This document shows positions 1-6,801 of a DNA stretch of 9,799 bases, one piece after another (positions within the stretch are counted from its first letter, which is position 1; the number at the start of each line of letters is the position of its first letter). A program made the translations under genes and the position numbers. The stretch comes from JAQUGA01 sp964521105 (lineage in GTDB: Bacteria > Bacteroidota > Bacteroidia > Bacteroidales > WCHB1-69), in contig CAZFPO010000109.1 in the NCBI GenBank assembly GCA_964521105.1, positions 1 to 9,799 of the forward strand, read 5' to 3'. The notes beneath the pieces are model-generated. The model did no database searches, was not told where the DNA came from, and was given only the letters and a program-made list of their open reading frames with translations.

Positions 1-465
1 GACACTTCGGTAGTAGCTTCTGGATTAACTCTAATGTCTCAAGCTGTTGGAGCAACTTATCAATGGTTGAATTGTGCAAACTCATTTGCTCCGATTCAAA
101 ATCAAACAAGTCAAAATTTTGTTGCATCAATTAATGGCAGCTATGCGGTAGAGGTAACTGAAAACGGCTGCACCGACACTTCATTCTGCATTGATATAAC
201 AAATGTAAAAATTGAAAATCAACAATTTGAAAGCTCAATAAACCTTTATCCAAATCCTACTGATGGTAAAGTAAATATCGATTTCGATCAGAAACAAGCT
301 GAAATTAAATTAGTTGTAAGAGATATTACGGGTAAAGTTATTTTTGAAAACTTCTATTCAAATACAAATAGAATTAGTTTCAATTTTGAAGAGCCAAGAG
401 GATTTTATATAGTCGAACTTTCTTCTGTTAATGAAAATGCTGTTTTTAAATTAATTAAGCAATAA
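1..465 (+). CDS. Secreted T9SS-substrate protein, C-terminal part (5' end outside window)
   Basis: The reading frame is open from the first base, so this is the last 154 residues of a longer protein; the ATG at 34 is internal, not a start. Residues about 12-65 look like the end of an Ig/PKD-like adhesin repeat (YQWLNC near the start, then SYAVEVTENGCTDTSFC), a form common in Bacteroidota surface proteins. Residues about 78-154 form a type A T9SS C-terminal sorting domain: LYPNP at 82-86, then GKVNI, a VVRDITGKV strand and a GFYIVEL strand before the terminal FKLIKQ. Such domains direct export across the outer membrane by the Por/type IX system and are normally removed, with the mature protein attached to the surface or released. 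The function of the missing N-terminal part cannot be told. The sorting domain call is firm; the adhesin-like repeat is inferred from composition and spacing of W, C and aromatic residues. Confidence 0.9.
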   Translation, partial: DTSVVASGLTLMSQAVGATYQWLNCANSFAPIQNQTSQNFVASINGSYAVEVTENGCTDTSFCIDITNVKIENQQFESSINLYPNPTDGKVNIDFDQKQAEIKLVVRDITGKVIFENFYSNTNRISFNFEEPRGFYIVELSSVNENAVFKLIKQ

Positions 466-483
466 AATTTAAATTACAATTTT

Positions 484-534
484 AAAACCGACAAATCTTG
501 ATGTGATAAAACACAGATGGGTTTGTCGGTTTTT
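484..534 (+). terminator. Rho-independent terminator after the T9SS-substrate gene
   Basis: A perfect 12-bp inverted repeat (AAAACCGACAAA at 484-495, TTTGTCGGTTTT at 522-533) starts 18 bases after the stop codon and ends in a short T run. The stem can extend inward by a T-G, a C-G and another T-G pair, and the loop holds a small nested TGTG/CACA stem (502-505 with 512-515). The A run on the left arm means it could also work weakly in the other direction, but no minus-strand gene is seen to need it. Confidence 0.8.
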
Positions 535-560
535 AATGAATGACCTTTAGAATTTTTTCA

Positions 561-587
561 TTTGTTTATCTTTTTTTGTTTACTTTG
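561..587 (+). promoter_or_regulatory. Bacteroidota-type promoter for the glycosyltransferase gene
   Basis: A -7-like element TTACTTTG (580-587) followed by CAC resembles the Bacteroidota consensus TAnnTTTG with one mismatch. A TTTG at 561-564 may be the -33 element, although the 15-base spacer is shorter than usual. Transcription would be expected to start a few bases after 587, which is essentially at the ATG at 592. Confidence 0.5.
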
Positions 588-591
588 CACA

Positions 592-1611
592 ATGAAAATA
601 GCGGTTGTTATACTTAATTGGAACGGTAAAAAATTTCTCGAAAAATTTTTACCCAAAGTTATTGAGTATAGCACACCTTATGCTGAAGTAATTGTTGCCG
701 ATAATGCATCCACGGATGATTCCGTAGAATTCATGAAAATTAGTTTTCCGGATGTACAAATAATAATAAACTCCGAAAACGGTGGCTTTTCAAAAGGTTA
801 CAACGATGCACTTAAACAAATAGATGCCGATTACTATTGTTTATTAAATTCAGATATTGAGGTAACACCAAACTGGATTGAACCGGTTATAAATCTAATG
901 GAAACAGACGATAAAATTGCGGTTTGTCAACCAAAACTTAGGTCGTATCATGAACCAGAAAAATTTGAGTATGCTGGTGCAGCGGGAGGATTCATCGATA
1001 AATATGGATATCCTTTTTGTCGAGGGCGAATATTTACCGAAATGGAAAATGACAATGGACAATACGATGACGCAGCAGAAGTTTTTTGGGCTACAGGAGC
1101 TTGCATGTTTGTTAAAGCTGATTTATACCATAATTATGGAGGCTTAGATGAAGACTTCTTTGCTCACATGGAGGAGATTGACTTTTGTTGGCGGATGAAA
1201 AACGCTGGGTACAAAATCATGTATTGCCCTAATTCGATTGTATTTCACGTTGGTGGTGGTACTTTACCTAAAAAATCATCTCGAAAAACATACTTGAATT
1301 TCAGAAACAATATTATGTTATTGTACAAAAACCTACCAAAACGCCGTCTAATACCTGTGTTTTTTGTACGTTTCATTCTCGATTTCATTGCTGCAATTCG
1401 GTTTTTATTCGATAGCGGCTTCTCTGATTTTTGGGCAGTCTTTAAAGCCCATTTAAGTTTTTATAAATCACTGCCTTATAATATAAAAAAAAGAGAACGA
1501 ATACCTCATCGAAAAGTAAGCATGATCTACAAAAAAAATCTGGTGATATCCTACTATTTTAAAAGAATCAAAAAATTTTCCGATATTTCTAAACAACATT
1601 TTACAATATAA
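592..1611 (+). CDS. Family 2 glycosyltransferase (rhamnosyltransferase-like, COG1216 type)
   Basis: A 339-residue GT-A fold enzyme expected to transfer a sugar from a nucleotide-sugar donor onto a cell-envelope glycan, acting on the cytoplasmic side of the inner membrane. Visible marks are the N-terminal strand VVILNWNG (residues 5-12), the nucleotide-binding ADNASTDDS (36-44), the metal-binding NSD (86-88, a DxD equivalent), the acceptor-side ATGACMFVK segment (about 173-181) and the GLDEDFFAHMEEIDFCWR region (184-201) typical of WbbL-like enzymes. The C-terminal third has a hydrophobic, aromatic stretch that may associate with the membrane, without a clear transmembrane helix. The ATG at 592 is chosen because the family fold begins right there. 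An in-frame TTG at 562 would add ten residues, but it lies in the promoter and translates to a non-family stretch. Donor and acceptor cannot be named from sequence. No polysaccharide cluster surrounds it. Confidence 0.9.
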   Translation: MKIAVVILNWNGKKFLEKFLPKVIEYSTPYAEVIVADNASTDDSVEFMKISFPDVQIIINSENGGFSKGYNDALKQIDADYYCLLNSDIEVTPNWIEPVINLMETDDKIAVCQPKLRSYHEPEKFEYAGAAGGFIDKYGYPFCRGRIFTEMENDNGQYDDAAEVFWATGACMFVKADLYHNYGGLDEDFFAHMEEIDFCWRMKNAGYKIMYCPNSIVFHVGGGTLPKKSSRKTYLNFRNNIMLLYKNLPKRRLIPVFFVRFILDFIAAIRFLFDSGFSDFWAVFKAHLSFYKSLPYNIKKRERIPHRKVSMIYKKNLVISYYFKRIKKFSDISKQHFTI

Positions 1612-1706
1612 AATATTTTTACCCACTCAAATAATTTATAATCTTTTGATTAATAGTTTATTTGAATTTAATAGAATAAAAAAATACATTTTTTTTTATT
1701 TTTTAT

Positions 1707-1736
1707 TTTGGCGATTAAAAAATATATCTATCTTTG
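1707..1736 (+). promoter_or_regulatory. Promoter of tRNA-Gln
   Basis: The -33 TTTG (1707-1710) and -7 TATCTTTG (1729-1736) both match the Bacteroidota promoter consensus, with an 18-base spacer. The predicted start falls just ahead of the mature tRNA 5' end at 1747, so the 5' leader of the precursor would be only a few bases. Confidence 0.8.
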
Positions 1737-1746
1737 CAACCTCAAT

Positions 1747-1817
1747 TGACCAATGGTGTAATGGCAGCACTACAGATTTTGGTTCTGTTAGTCTAGGTTC
1801 GAATCCTAGTTGGTCAA
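1747..1817 (+). tRNA. tRNA-Gln, anticodon TTG (UUG)
   Basis: The sequence folds fully as a cloverleaf. The acceptor stem is TGACCAA (1747-1753) with TTGGTCA (1810-1816). The D arm is GTG/CAC around TAATGGCAG. The anticodon stem is ACAGA (1772-1776) with TCTGT (1784-1788), with loop TTTTGGT and anticodon TTG at 1779-1781. The variable loop is TAGT. The T stem is CTAGG/CCTAG with loop TTCGAAT. The discriminator base is A1817, and CCA is not encoded (CTA follows), so CCA must be added after transcription. It decodes CAA, and CAG through wobble. It is a single transcription unit with its own promoter and terminator, directly ahead of rimP. Confidence 0.97.
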
Positions 1818-1820
1818 CTA

Positions 1821-1848
1821 AAAACTCTCACAATTGTGGGGGTTTTTT
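1821..1848 (+). terminator. Rho-independent terminator of tRNA-Gln
   Basis: An 11-bp stem (AAAACTCTCAC at 1821-1831 with GTGGGGGTTTT at 1836-1846, including two T-G wobbles) closes a four-base AATT loop and runs into a six-T tract (1843-1848). It begins three bases after the discriminator base of the tRNA. It separates the tRNA from rimP, 56 bases further on. Confidence 0.9.
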
Positions 1849-1904
1849 GTTATAAACTTTGTCTTTAAATCTAATTTTCAATACAATATAACACTTAAAA
1901 AATT

Positions 1905-2360
1905 ATGATAAACTCCGAACAAATAAAAAATCTTACCTTAGAATGCTTTGATACGTTCGAGAATAAGGACGATTTGTTTTTGGTCGATATTCGAGTGCTA
2001 CCAGGTAATATTATACAAGTTTTTATCGATAGCGATAAATCAATTGATATTTCTGATTGTATTAAAGTAAGTCGTTATATTGAATCAAAACTCGACCGCG
2101 AAACAGAAGATTTTGAATTAAATGTTTCATCTTATGGATTGGACCAAAGTATTTTTATGCCTCGACAGTTTAAAAAGTTTATAAATAAAACATTTCGTTT
2201 TGTATTAAACAATAATGAAGATTTTAATGCAAATATTAAAGCTGTTGATACCGAAAAATTATTCGTTGCAACAATACCCAAAAGAAAAAAAGACATTTCG
2301 GAAGAGAAGACCATTTTAATTTCGGAAATAAATAAAGCAAAATTGATTATCACTTTTTAA
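1905..2360 (+). CDS. rimP: Ribosome maturation factor RimP
   Basis: At 151 residues this is normal length for RimP, a cytoplasmic factor needed for late assembly of the 30S ribosomal subunit. The N-terminal alpha/beta domain (about 1-80) carries the family signature around DISDCIKVSRYIESKLD (48-64) and the ELNVSSYGLDQ segment (71-81), where many other RimPs have VSSPGLDR. The C-terminal SH3-like domain follows (about 84-151). Identity is strongly supported by position: it is the first gene of rimP-nusA-infB, an order conserved across bacteria, with nusA 25 bases downstream. The leader 1849-1904 is AT-rich with no clear Shine-Dalgarno, as usual in this phylum. The only promoter-like element is a poor AAACTTTG at 1854-1861, whose possible -33 TTG (1834-1836) would lie inside the tRNA terminator, so the operon promoter is uncertain. 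Confidence 0.93.
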   Translation: MINSEQIKNLTLECFDTFENKDDLFLVDIRVLPGNIIQVFIDSDKSIDISDCIKVSRYIESKLDRETEDFELNVSSYGLDQSIFMPRQFKKFINKTFRFVLNNNEDFNANIKAVDTEKLFVATIPKRKKDISEEKTILISEINKAKLIITF

Positions 2361-2385
2361 CATAAGCAAATTCAATCTTAACACA

Positions 2386-3624
2386 ATGGAAGATAATATT
2401 AATTTAATTGAATCGTTTGCCGAATTCAAAGAATTTAAAAATGTAGATCGCGACTCGTTGATGAACATTTTACACGACACATTTACGCACATGCTGTCGA
2501 AACGATTTGGACCTGATGCTCATTTTGAAGTTATTGTAAATATCGATAAAGGCGACTTAGAAGTTTATAAATACTTAGAAATAGTTGAAGATGAAAATTT
2601 CACAGACGAGAACACTCAAATTCCGCTATCAAAAGCTATAAAAATTGAGCCCGACTTTGAAGTAGGAGAAGAATATACCGAAAAAATTGGCTTAAAAGAT
2701 TTTGGCAGACGTGAGATTTTAGCACTTCGTCAAAATTTAATTACAAAAGTACTTGAATTTGAAAAACTTCAAGTATATGAAAAATATCACGACCGAATAG
2801 GTGAATTAATAAGTGGTGAAGTTTATCAAGCATGGAAACGTGAAATTTTAGTTCATGATGAAGATGATATTGAGCTTATTTTACCAAAATCGGAGCAAAT
2901 TCCCTCTGATTTTTATAAAAAAGGAGATAATATTAGAGCAATTGTTGCTCGTGTTGAAATGCAAAATGGACTACCTTCTATTGTGCTTTCACGCACATCA
3001 CCTGTTTTTCTGGAACGTTTATTTGAACAAGAAATTCCCGAAATTTATGATGGCTTAATTACCATTAAAAACATTGTTCGAATTCCTGGAGAAAGAGCAA
3101 AAGTAGCTGTTGAATCGTACGATGACAGAATTGACCCAGTTGGAGCTTGTGTTGGAATGAAAGGAAGTAGAATTCATGGCATTGTTCGCGAATTAAGAAA
3201 TGAAAACATCGACATTGTAAACTATACAACAAATACTAAACTATACATTGCCCGTGCTTTAAATCCAGCTAAAATTATTAATATTAATTTAGATGAGGAA
3301 AATAAACGTGCGGAAGTTACGATGAAAGCCGACCAAGTTTCGCTTGCTATCGGAAAAGGTGGATATAATATAAAACTTGCCGGAAAACTTACAGGATACG
3401 AAATTGAAGTTTACCGCGATGCTTATATGGACGATGAAGATGTTGATTTACAAGAATTTTCGGACGAAATTGATCAATGGATTATCGATGTGTTGAAAAA
3501 GATTGGATGCGATACTGCTAAAAGTGTTTTAGAGCTATCGGTAACCGAATTATCTCAACGTAGCGACCTTGAAGAAGAAACCATTCAAGAAATCATACGC
3601 ATTTTAAAAGCTGAATTTGAATAA
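2386..3624 (+). CDS. nusA: Transcription termination/antitermination factor NusA
   Basis: A 412-residue NusA, which binds RNA polymerase and nascent RNA to modulate pausing, termination and antitermination. Domains in order: the N-terminal polymerase-binding domain (about 5-130), an S1 domain (about 136-202), KH1 with its GMKG loop (257-260) after DPVGACV, and KH2 with GKGG (323-326) followed by YNIKLAGKLTG. A short acidic linker then leads to a helical, HhH-like tail (about 362-412). The two long acidic repeats of the E. coli C-terminus are absent, as expected outside the proteobacteria; the length is in the range I expect for Bacteroidota. It is co-directional with rimP (25-base gap) and infB (57-base gap), most likely one operon. 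NusA represses its own operon in E. coli; whether that holds here is unknown. Confidence 0.97.
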   Translation: MEDNINLIESFAEFKEFKNVDRDSLMNILHDTFTHMLSKRFGPDAHFEVIVNIDKGDLEVYKYLEIVEDENFTDENTQIPLSKAIKIEPDFEVGEEYTEKIGLKDFGRREILALRQNLITKVLEFEKLQVYEKYHDRIGELISGEVYQAWKREILVHDEDDIELILPKSEQIPSDFYKKGDNIRAIVARVEMQNGLPSIVLSRTSPVFLERLFEQEIPEIYDGLITIKNIVRIPGERAKVAVESYDDRIDPVGACVGMKGSRIHGIVRELRNENIDIVNYTTNTKLYIARALNPAKIININLDEENKRAEVTMKADQVSLAIGKGGYNIKLAGKLTGYEIEVYRDAYMDDEDVDLQEFSDEIDQWIIDVLKKIGCDTAKSVLELSVTELSQRSDLEEETIQEIIRILKAEFE

Positions 3625-3630
3625 AAATAC

Positions 3631-3638
3631 TATTTTTG
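3631..3638 (+). promoter_or_regulatory. Possible internal -7 promoter element before infB
   Basis: TATTTTTG followed by CA matches TAnnTTTG exactly and sits 43 bases ahead of the infB ATG in the nusA-infB gap. No TTTG lies at the expected -33 distance: the one at 3616-3619 leaves only an 11-base spacer. It also forms half of a perfect A/T inverted repeat (AAAAATA-C-TATTTTT, 3623-3637). In an AT-rich spacer the match may be chance. Confidence 0.3.
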
Positions 3639-3681
3639 CAAAGGTTTTCAGAAATAGCGATATTAAGTACAAAAATAATTT

Positions 3682-6600
3682 ATGACAGAACCAAACAAAC
3701 CAAGTAGATTAGGTAAAGCAGCTCGAGATTTCAACGTTTCTTCCGAAAGAATCGTTGATTATCTTAAGTCGCAAGGACATAAGATAGTTAATGAACCTAA
3801 CACGAAGCTTGATTCCGAAATGATGGATATAATTCAAAAAAAATTCGGAGTCGACCAAGAAGTTAAAGCTCAGGCAATACCTAAAGTTATTGATTTTCCA
3901 AAAGAAAACTCAGTTTCAACTACTGAAAAAAAATTAGATAAAGTTGAGGAAGATATTGAAGAACCAGAGGATGAAAATATTAGAATCAAAACCAATATTA
4001 TTAAACCTATCGAAGTTCCAAAAACAAAATTAGAAGGACCAAAAATCTTAGGAAAAATTGATTTAAATCCATCAAAAGAATCTTCGCCCGAAAAAACTAA
4101 ACCTACTGTTGTAAAAGTTAAATCCGAAACCCCTCCTGCCGAGCCCAAACCAATTGAAAAAATTGAAGTAAAAAGCGTTGATGAAATTGTTGCTCCTAAA
4201 GAAGAAATTATTCACCAAAATCAAGATGCTGTTAGTGAAATTCCCGAAGAAAAGGTTGAGATTTTTCATATACATACTAATACTACCAAACTAACCTCAC
4301 CTAACATCGTTGGAAAAATTAATCTTGACGACATAAACTCTAAAACTAAACCTAAGCGTAAATCAAAGTCGGAAATTGATGAAGAGAAAAAGGAACGTAA
4401 AAAAACCGAACAAAACTTAATCAATGAGCGAAAAAAACAATCAAAACTAAAGCAAAACGAAAGTAATACTACTCAAGAAACTCCAAAAGAAACTAAAACA
4501 GAAGAATCTACTATTTTCAAAACAGAATATACTAAGCTTGATGGTCCAAAAATAAAAGGTAAAATTGATATTCCTAGTGAAAAACCTGCTTCAACTTCTA
4601 ATTCAACATCTAGCCAAAGTGAAGAAGCTCGCAAAAAGAAAAAACGTAAGAGAATAAAACCTCAAACAGGCACAAATCCCAATACTCAAGCAACTGGACA
4701 AACACAGGATAACCGTAGTCCTAATAAAAATTTTAAACCCAATAAGTTTAATAAAGAGGTAAAAAAGACCGAAATTTCTAACGAAGAAATTGAAAAACAA
4801 ATTAAAGAAACGTTATCTCGTTTAGGACCAAGCGGTAAATCAAAAGCATCAAAGCATCGCCGAGATAAACGCCAACAGTTTAGTCAAAAAAATATTGAAA
4901 ATCTTGAACAAATTGAACAAGAAAATAAAATTATTAAAGTAGCCGAATTTTTAACAGCAAATGAATTAGCCACGTTAATGAATACAACTGTTAACGAGAT
5001 TATTTCTACTTGCATGAGTATTGGTGTTTTTGTTTCAATCAATCAACGTTTAGATGCTGAAACCATTACTCTTTTAGCCTCAGAATTTGGTTATGAAGTT
5101 AAATTCATTAGTGCTGCCGATGAAGAAGAAGCTGCTCTTAAAGAAGAAGTAGATGCTCCCGAAGATTTGGTTAATCGTTCTCCAATTGTTACTGTTATGG
5201 GACACGTAGACCACGGTAAAACATCTTTACTCGATTACATTCGTAAAACAAATGTAATTGCCGGTGAAGCAGGAGGTATTACTCAACACGTTGGTGCTTA
5301 TGAAGTAAAATTAGAAAACGGTAAAAGTATAACATTTCTTGATACTCCAGGTCACGAAGCATTTACAGCCATGCGTGCTCGTGGAGCAAAAGTTACAGAC
5401 ATGGCTATTATTGTGGTTGCAGCTGATGATTCAATCATGCCTCAAACCGTTGAAGCCATTAATCATGCTCAAGCAGCTGGAGTTCCAATGATTTTCGCCA
5501 TCAATAAAATTGATAAACCAAATGCTCAACCCGAAAAAATTCGTGAAGGATTAGCCCAAATGAATTTATTGGTTGAAGAGTGGGGCGGAAAATATCAAAG
5601 TCAGGAAATATCCGCAAAAAAAGGAATTAATGTTGAACTATTGTTGGAAAAAGTTCTAATCGAAGCTGAACTTCTTGAACTTAAAGCAAACCCAAACAAA
5701 TTAGCTTCTGGTACTGTCATCGAATCTTCGTTAGATAAAGGTCGTGGATATGTTGCCAAAATTTTAGTTCAAACCGGCACTCTTAACATTGGCGATATTG
5801 TTGTGGCTGGAACCACCATAGGTCGTGTTAAAGCGATGTATAACGAACGAAATGTTGCTGTTAAAAAAGCTGGACCTTCTGTTCCGGTTTTACTTTTAGG
5901 ATTAAATGGTGCACCTCAAGCTGGCGATACATTTAAAGTGTATAAAGATGAACACGAAGCTAAAACCATCTCGAACAAACGAGCTCAATTATATCGTGAA
6001 CAGTCTCTCAGAACTCAAAAACATATTACGCTTGATGAAATTGGAAGACGTATTGCCATTGGTGATTTTAAAGAACTTAACATCATCGTTAAAGGCGACG
6101 TGGACGGCTCTGTTGAAGCGTTATCCGATTCATTACTCAAACTATCAAATGAACATATTCAATTAAATGTCATTCACAAATCGGTTGGTGCTGTTAGCGA
6201 ATCTGACGTATTGTTAGCTTCTGCTTCAAACGCCATCATTGTAGCATTCCAGGTTCGTCCTACTCCGCAAGCTCGTAAACTTGCCGAAGCTGAAGAAATT
6301 GATATCCGTCATTATTCAATTATTTATACTGCTATCAACGAGATTAAAGACGCTCTTGAAGGAATGTTATCGCCCGAAATTCAAGAAAAAATCGTGGCGA
6401 ACATCGAAGTTCGCGAAATCTTCAAAATTACCAAAGTTGGTACAATTGCAGGTTGTTTGGTACTTGATGGAAAAATTAAACGAGATACAAAAATCAGAGT
6501 TATTCGCGATGGCATCGTAGTTTACACCGGAAAACTTGGCTCTTTAAAACGTTATAAAGACGAAGTTAAAGAGGTTGTCGTAGGTATGGAATGTGGTTTG

Positions 6601-6684
6601 AATATCGAAAATTTTAACGACATTAAAGTGGGTGATATTGTTGAAGGTTACGACGAAATTGAAGTAAAACGTACCCTTAAATAG
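3682..6684 (+). CDS. infB: Translation initiation factor IF-2
   Basis: This 1000-residue cytoplasmic GTPase brings initiator tRNA to the 30S subunit and promotes joining of the 50S. Domains in order: a small N-terminal IF2 domain (about 5-55); a long, charged, lysine- and glutamate-rich linker (about 60-410) holding three copies of a short motif; the second IF2_N domain (about 418-476); and the G domain with G1 GHVDHGKT (507-514), GGIT (531-534), G3 DTPGHE (554-559), G4 NKID (608-611) and SAKKG (644-648). Beta-barrel domain II, domain III and the C-terminal tRNA-binding domain follow to 1000. All GTPase motifs are intact. The ATG at 3682 fits the N-terminal domain. Alternative internal starts making shorter IF2 forms, known in E. 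coli, are not evident. It is the last gene of the rimP-nusA-infB cluster, and a strong hairpin follows 55 bases after the stop. Confidence 0.98.
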   Translation: MTEPNKPSRLGKAARDFNVSSERIVDYLKSQGHKIVNEPNTKLDSEMMDIIQKKFGVDQEVKAQAIPKVIDFPKENSVSTTEKKLDKVEEDIEEPEDENIRIKTNIIKPIEVPKTKLEGPKILGKIDLNPSKESSPEKTKPTVVKVKSETPPAEPKPIEKIEVKSVDEIVAPKEEIIHQNQDAVSEIPEEKVEIFHIHTNTTKLTSPNIVGKINLDDINSKTKPKRKSKSEIDEEKKERKKTEQNLINERKKQSKLKQNESNTTQETPKETKTEESTIFKTEYTKLDGPKIKGKIDIPSEKPASTSNSTSSQSEEARKKKKRKRIKPQTGTNPNTQATGQTQDNRSPNKNFKPNKFNKEVKKTEISNEEIEKQIKETLSRLGPSGKSKASKHRRDKRQQFSQKNIENLEQIEQENKIIKVAEFLTANELATLMNTTVNEIISTCMSIGVFVSINQRLDAETITLLASEFGYEVKFISAADEEEAALKEEVDAPEDLVNRSPIVTVMGHVDHGKTSLLDYIRKTNVIAGEAGGITQHVGAYEVKLENGKSITFLDTPGHEAFTAMRARGAKVTDMAIIVVAADDSIMPQTVEAINHAQAAGVPMIFAINKIDKPNAQPEKIREGLAQMNLLVEEWGGKYQSQEISAKKGINVELLLEKVLIEAELLELKANPNKLASGTVIESSLDKGRGYVAKILVQTGTLNIGDIVVAGTTIGRVKAMYNERNVAVKKAGPSVPVLLLGLNGAPQAGDTFKVYKDEHEAKTISNKRAQLYREQSLRTQKHITLDEIGRRIAIGDFKELNIIVKGDVDGSVEALSDSLLKLSNEHIQLNVIHKSVGAVSESDVLLASASNAIIVAFQVRPTPQARKLAEAEEIDIRHYSIIYTAINEIKDALEGMLSPEIQEKIVANIEVREIFKITKVGTIAGCLVLDGKIKRDTKIRVIRDGIVVYTGKLGSLKRYKDEVKEVVVGMECGLNIENFNDIKVGDIVEGYDEIEVKRTLK
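4024..4572 (+). repeat. Three spaced copies of a short motif coded in the IF2 linker
   Basis: Inside infB the motif TKL-x-x-P-x-I-x-GKI-(D/N)-(L/I) occurs three times: residues 115-128 (TKLEGPKILGKIDL, bases 4024-4065), 202-215 (TKLTSPNIVGKINL, 4285-4326) and 284-297 (TKLDGPKIKGKIDI, 4531-4572). The spacing is 87 and 82 residues, and the segments between are unrelated low-complexity charged sequence. The DNA copies differ in synonymous positions, so this looks like old protein-level conservation rather than a recent duplication. Confidence 0.8.
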
Positions 6685-6695
6685 TTCACTATGAA

Positions 6696-6709
6696 GACAA
6701 TTTATTGTC
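6696..6709. repeat. Short perfect palindrome GACAAT-TT-ATTGTC
   Basis: A 6-bp inverted repeat with a two-base centre lies 11 bases after the infB stop. The centre is too short for a stable RNA hairpin, so if functional it would be a DNA-binding site. In AT-rich spacer it may be chance. Confidence 0.25.
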
Positions 6710-6739
6710 GTTCTCAAAAAAAATGAAATCTTAAATATC

Positions 6740-6779
6740 AAATGTCAACATTCACAATCAGGAATGTTGACATTTTTTT
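6740..6779 (+). terminator. Strong Rho-independent terminator after infB
   Basis: A perfect 14-bp inverted repeat (AAATGTCAACATTC at 6740-6753, GAATGTTGACATTT at 6762-6775) with an 8-base loop ends in a seven-T tract (6773-6779). It would end the rimP-nusA-infB transcript. It lies only 22 bases before the start codon of the peptidase gene, and no -33/-7 promoter is visible between hairpin and that gene. Confidence 0.9.
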
Positions 6780-6801
6780 AAAAAAATTAAATCAATATAC
6801 A

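Noticed and set aside
562..591. TTG start that would extend the glycosyltransferase by ten residues
   Set aside because: The codons are the promoter region itself, and the family fold begins at the ATG at 592.
1612..1706. Gap between the glycosyltransferase and the tRNA promoter searched for a terminator or small gene
   Set aside because: It is very AT-rich with only short A/T inverted repeats (AAAATATTTT); no convincing hairpin, promoter or coding frame.
1646..1855. 69-codon open frame running across the tRNA-Gln gene
   Set aside because: Its C-terminal half (QWCNGSTTDFGSVSLGSNPS) is simply the translated tRNA and terminator. The start lies in promoter-side AT-rich sequence, and no protein family fits.
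3870..4275. Two minus-strand frames opposite the infB linker
   Set aside because: They mirror the low-complexity lysine- and glutamate-rich linker (giving F-, S- and N-rich translations), and infB is unambiguously coding on the + strand.
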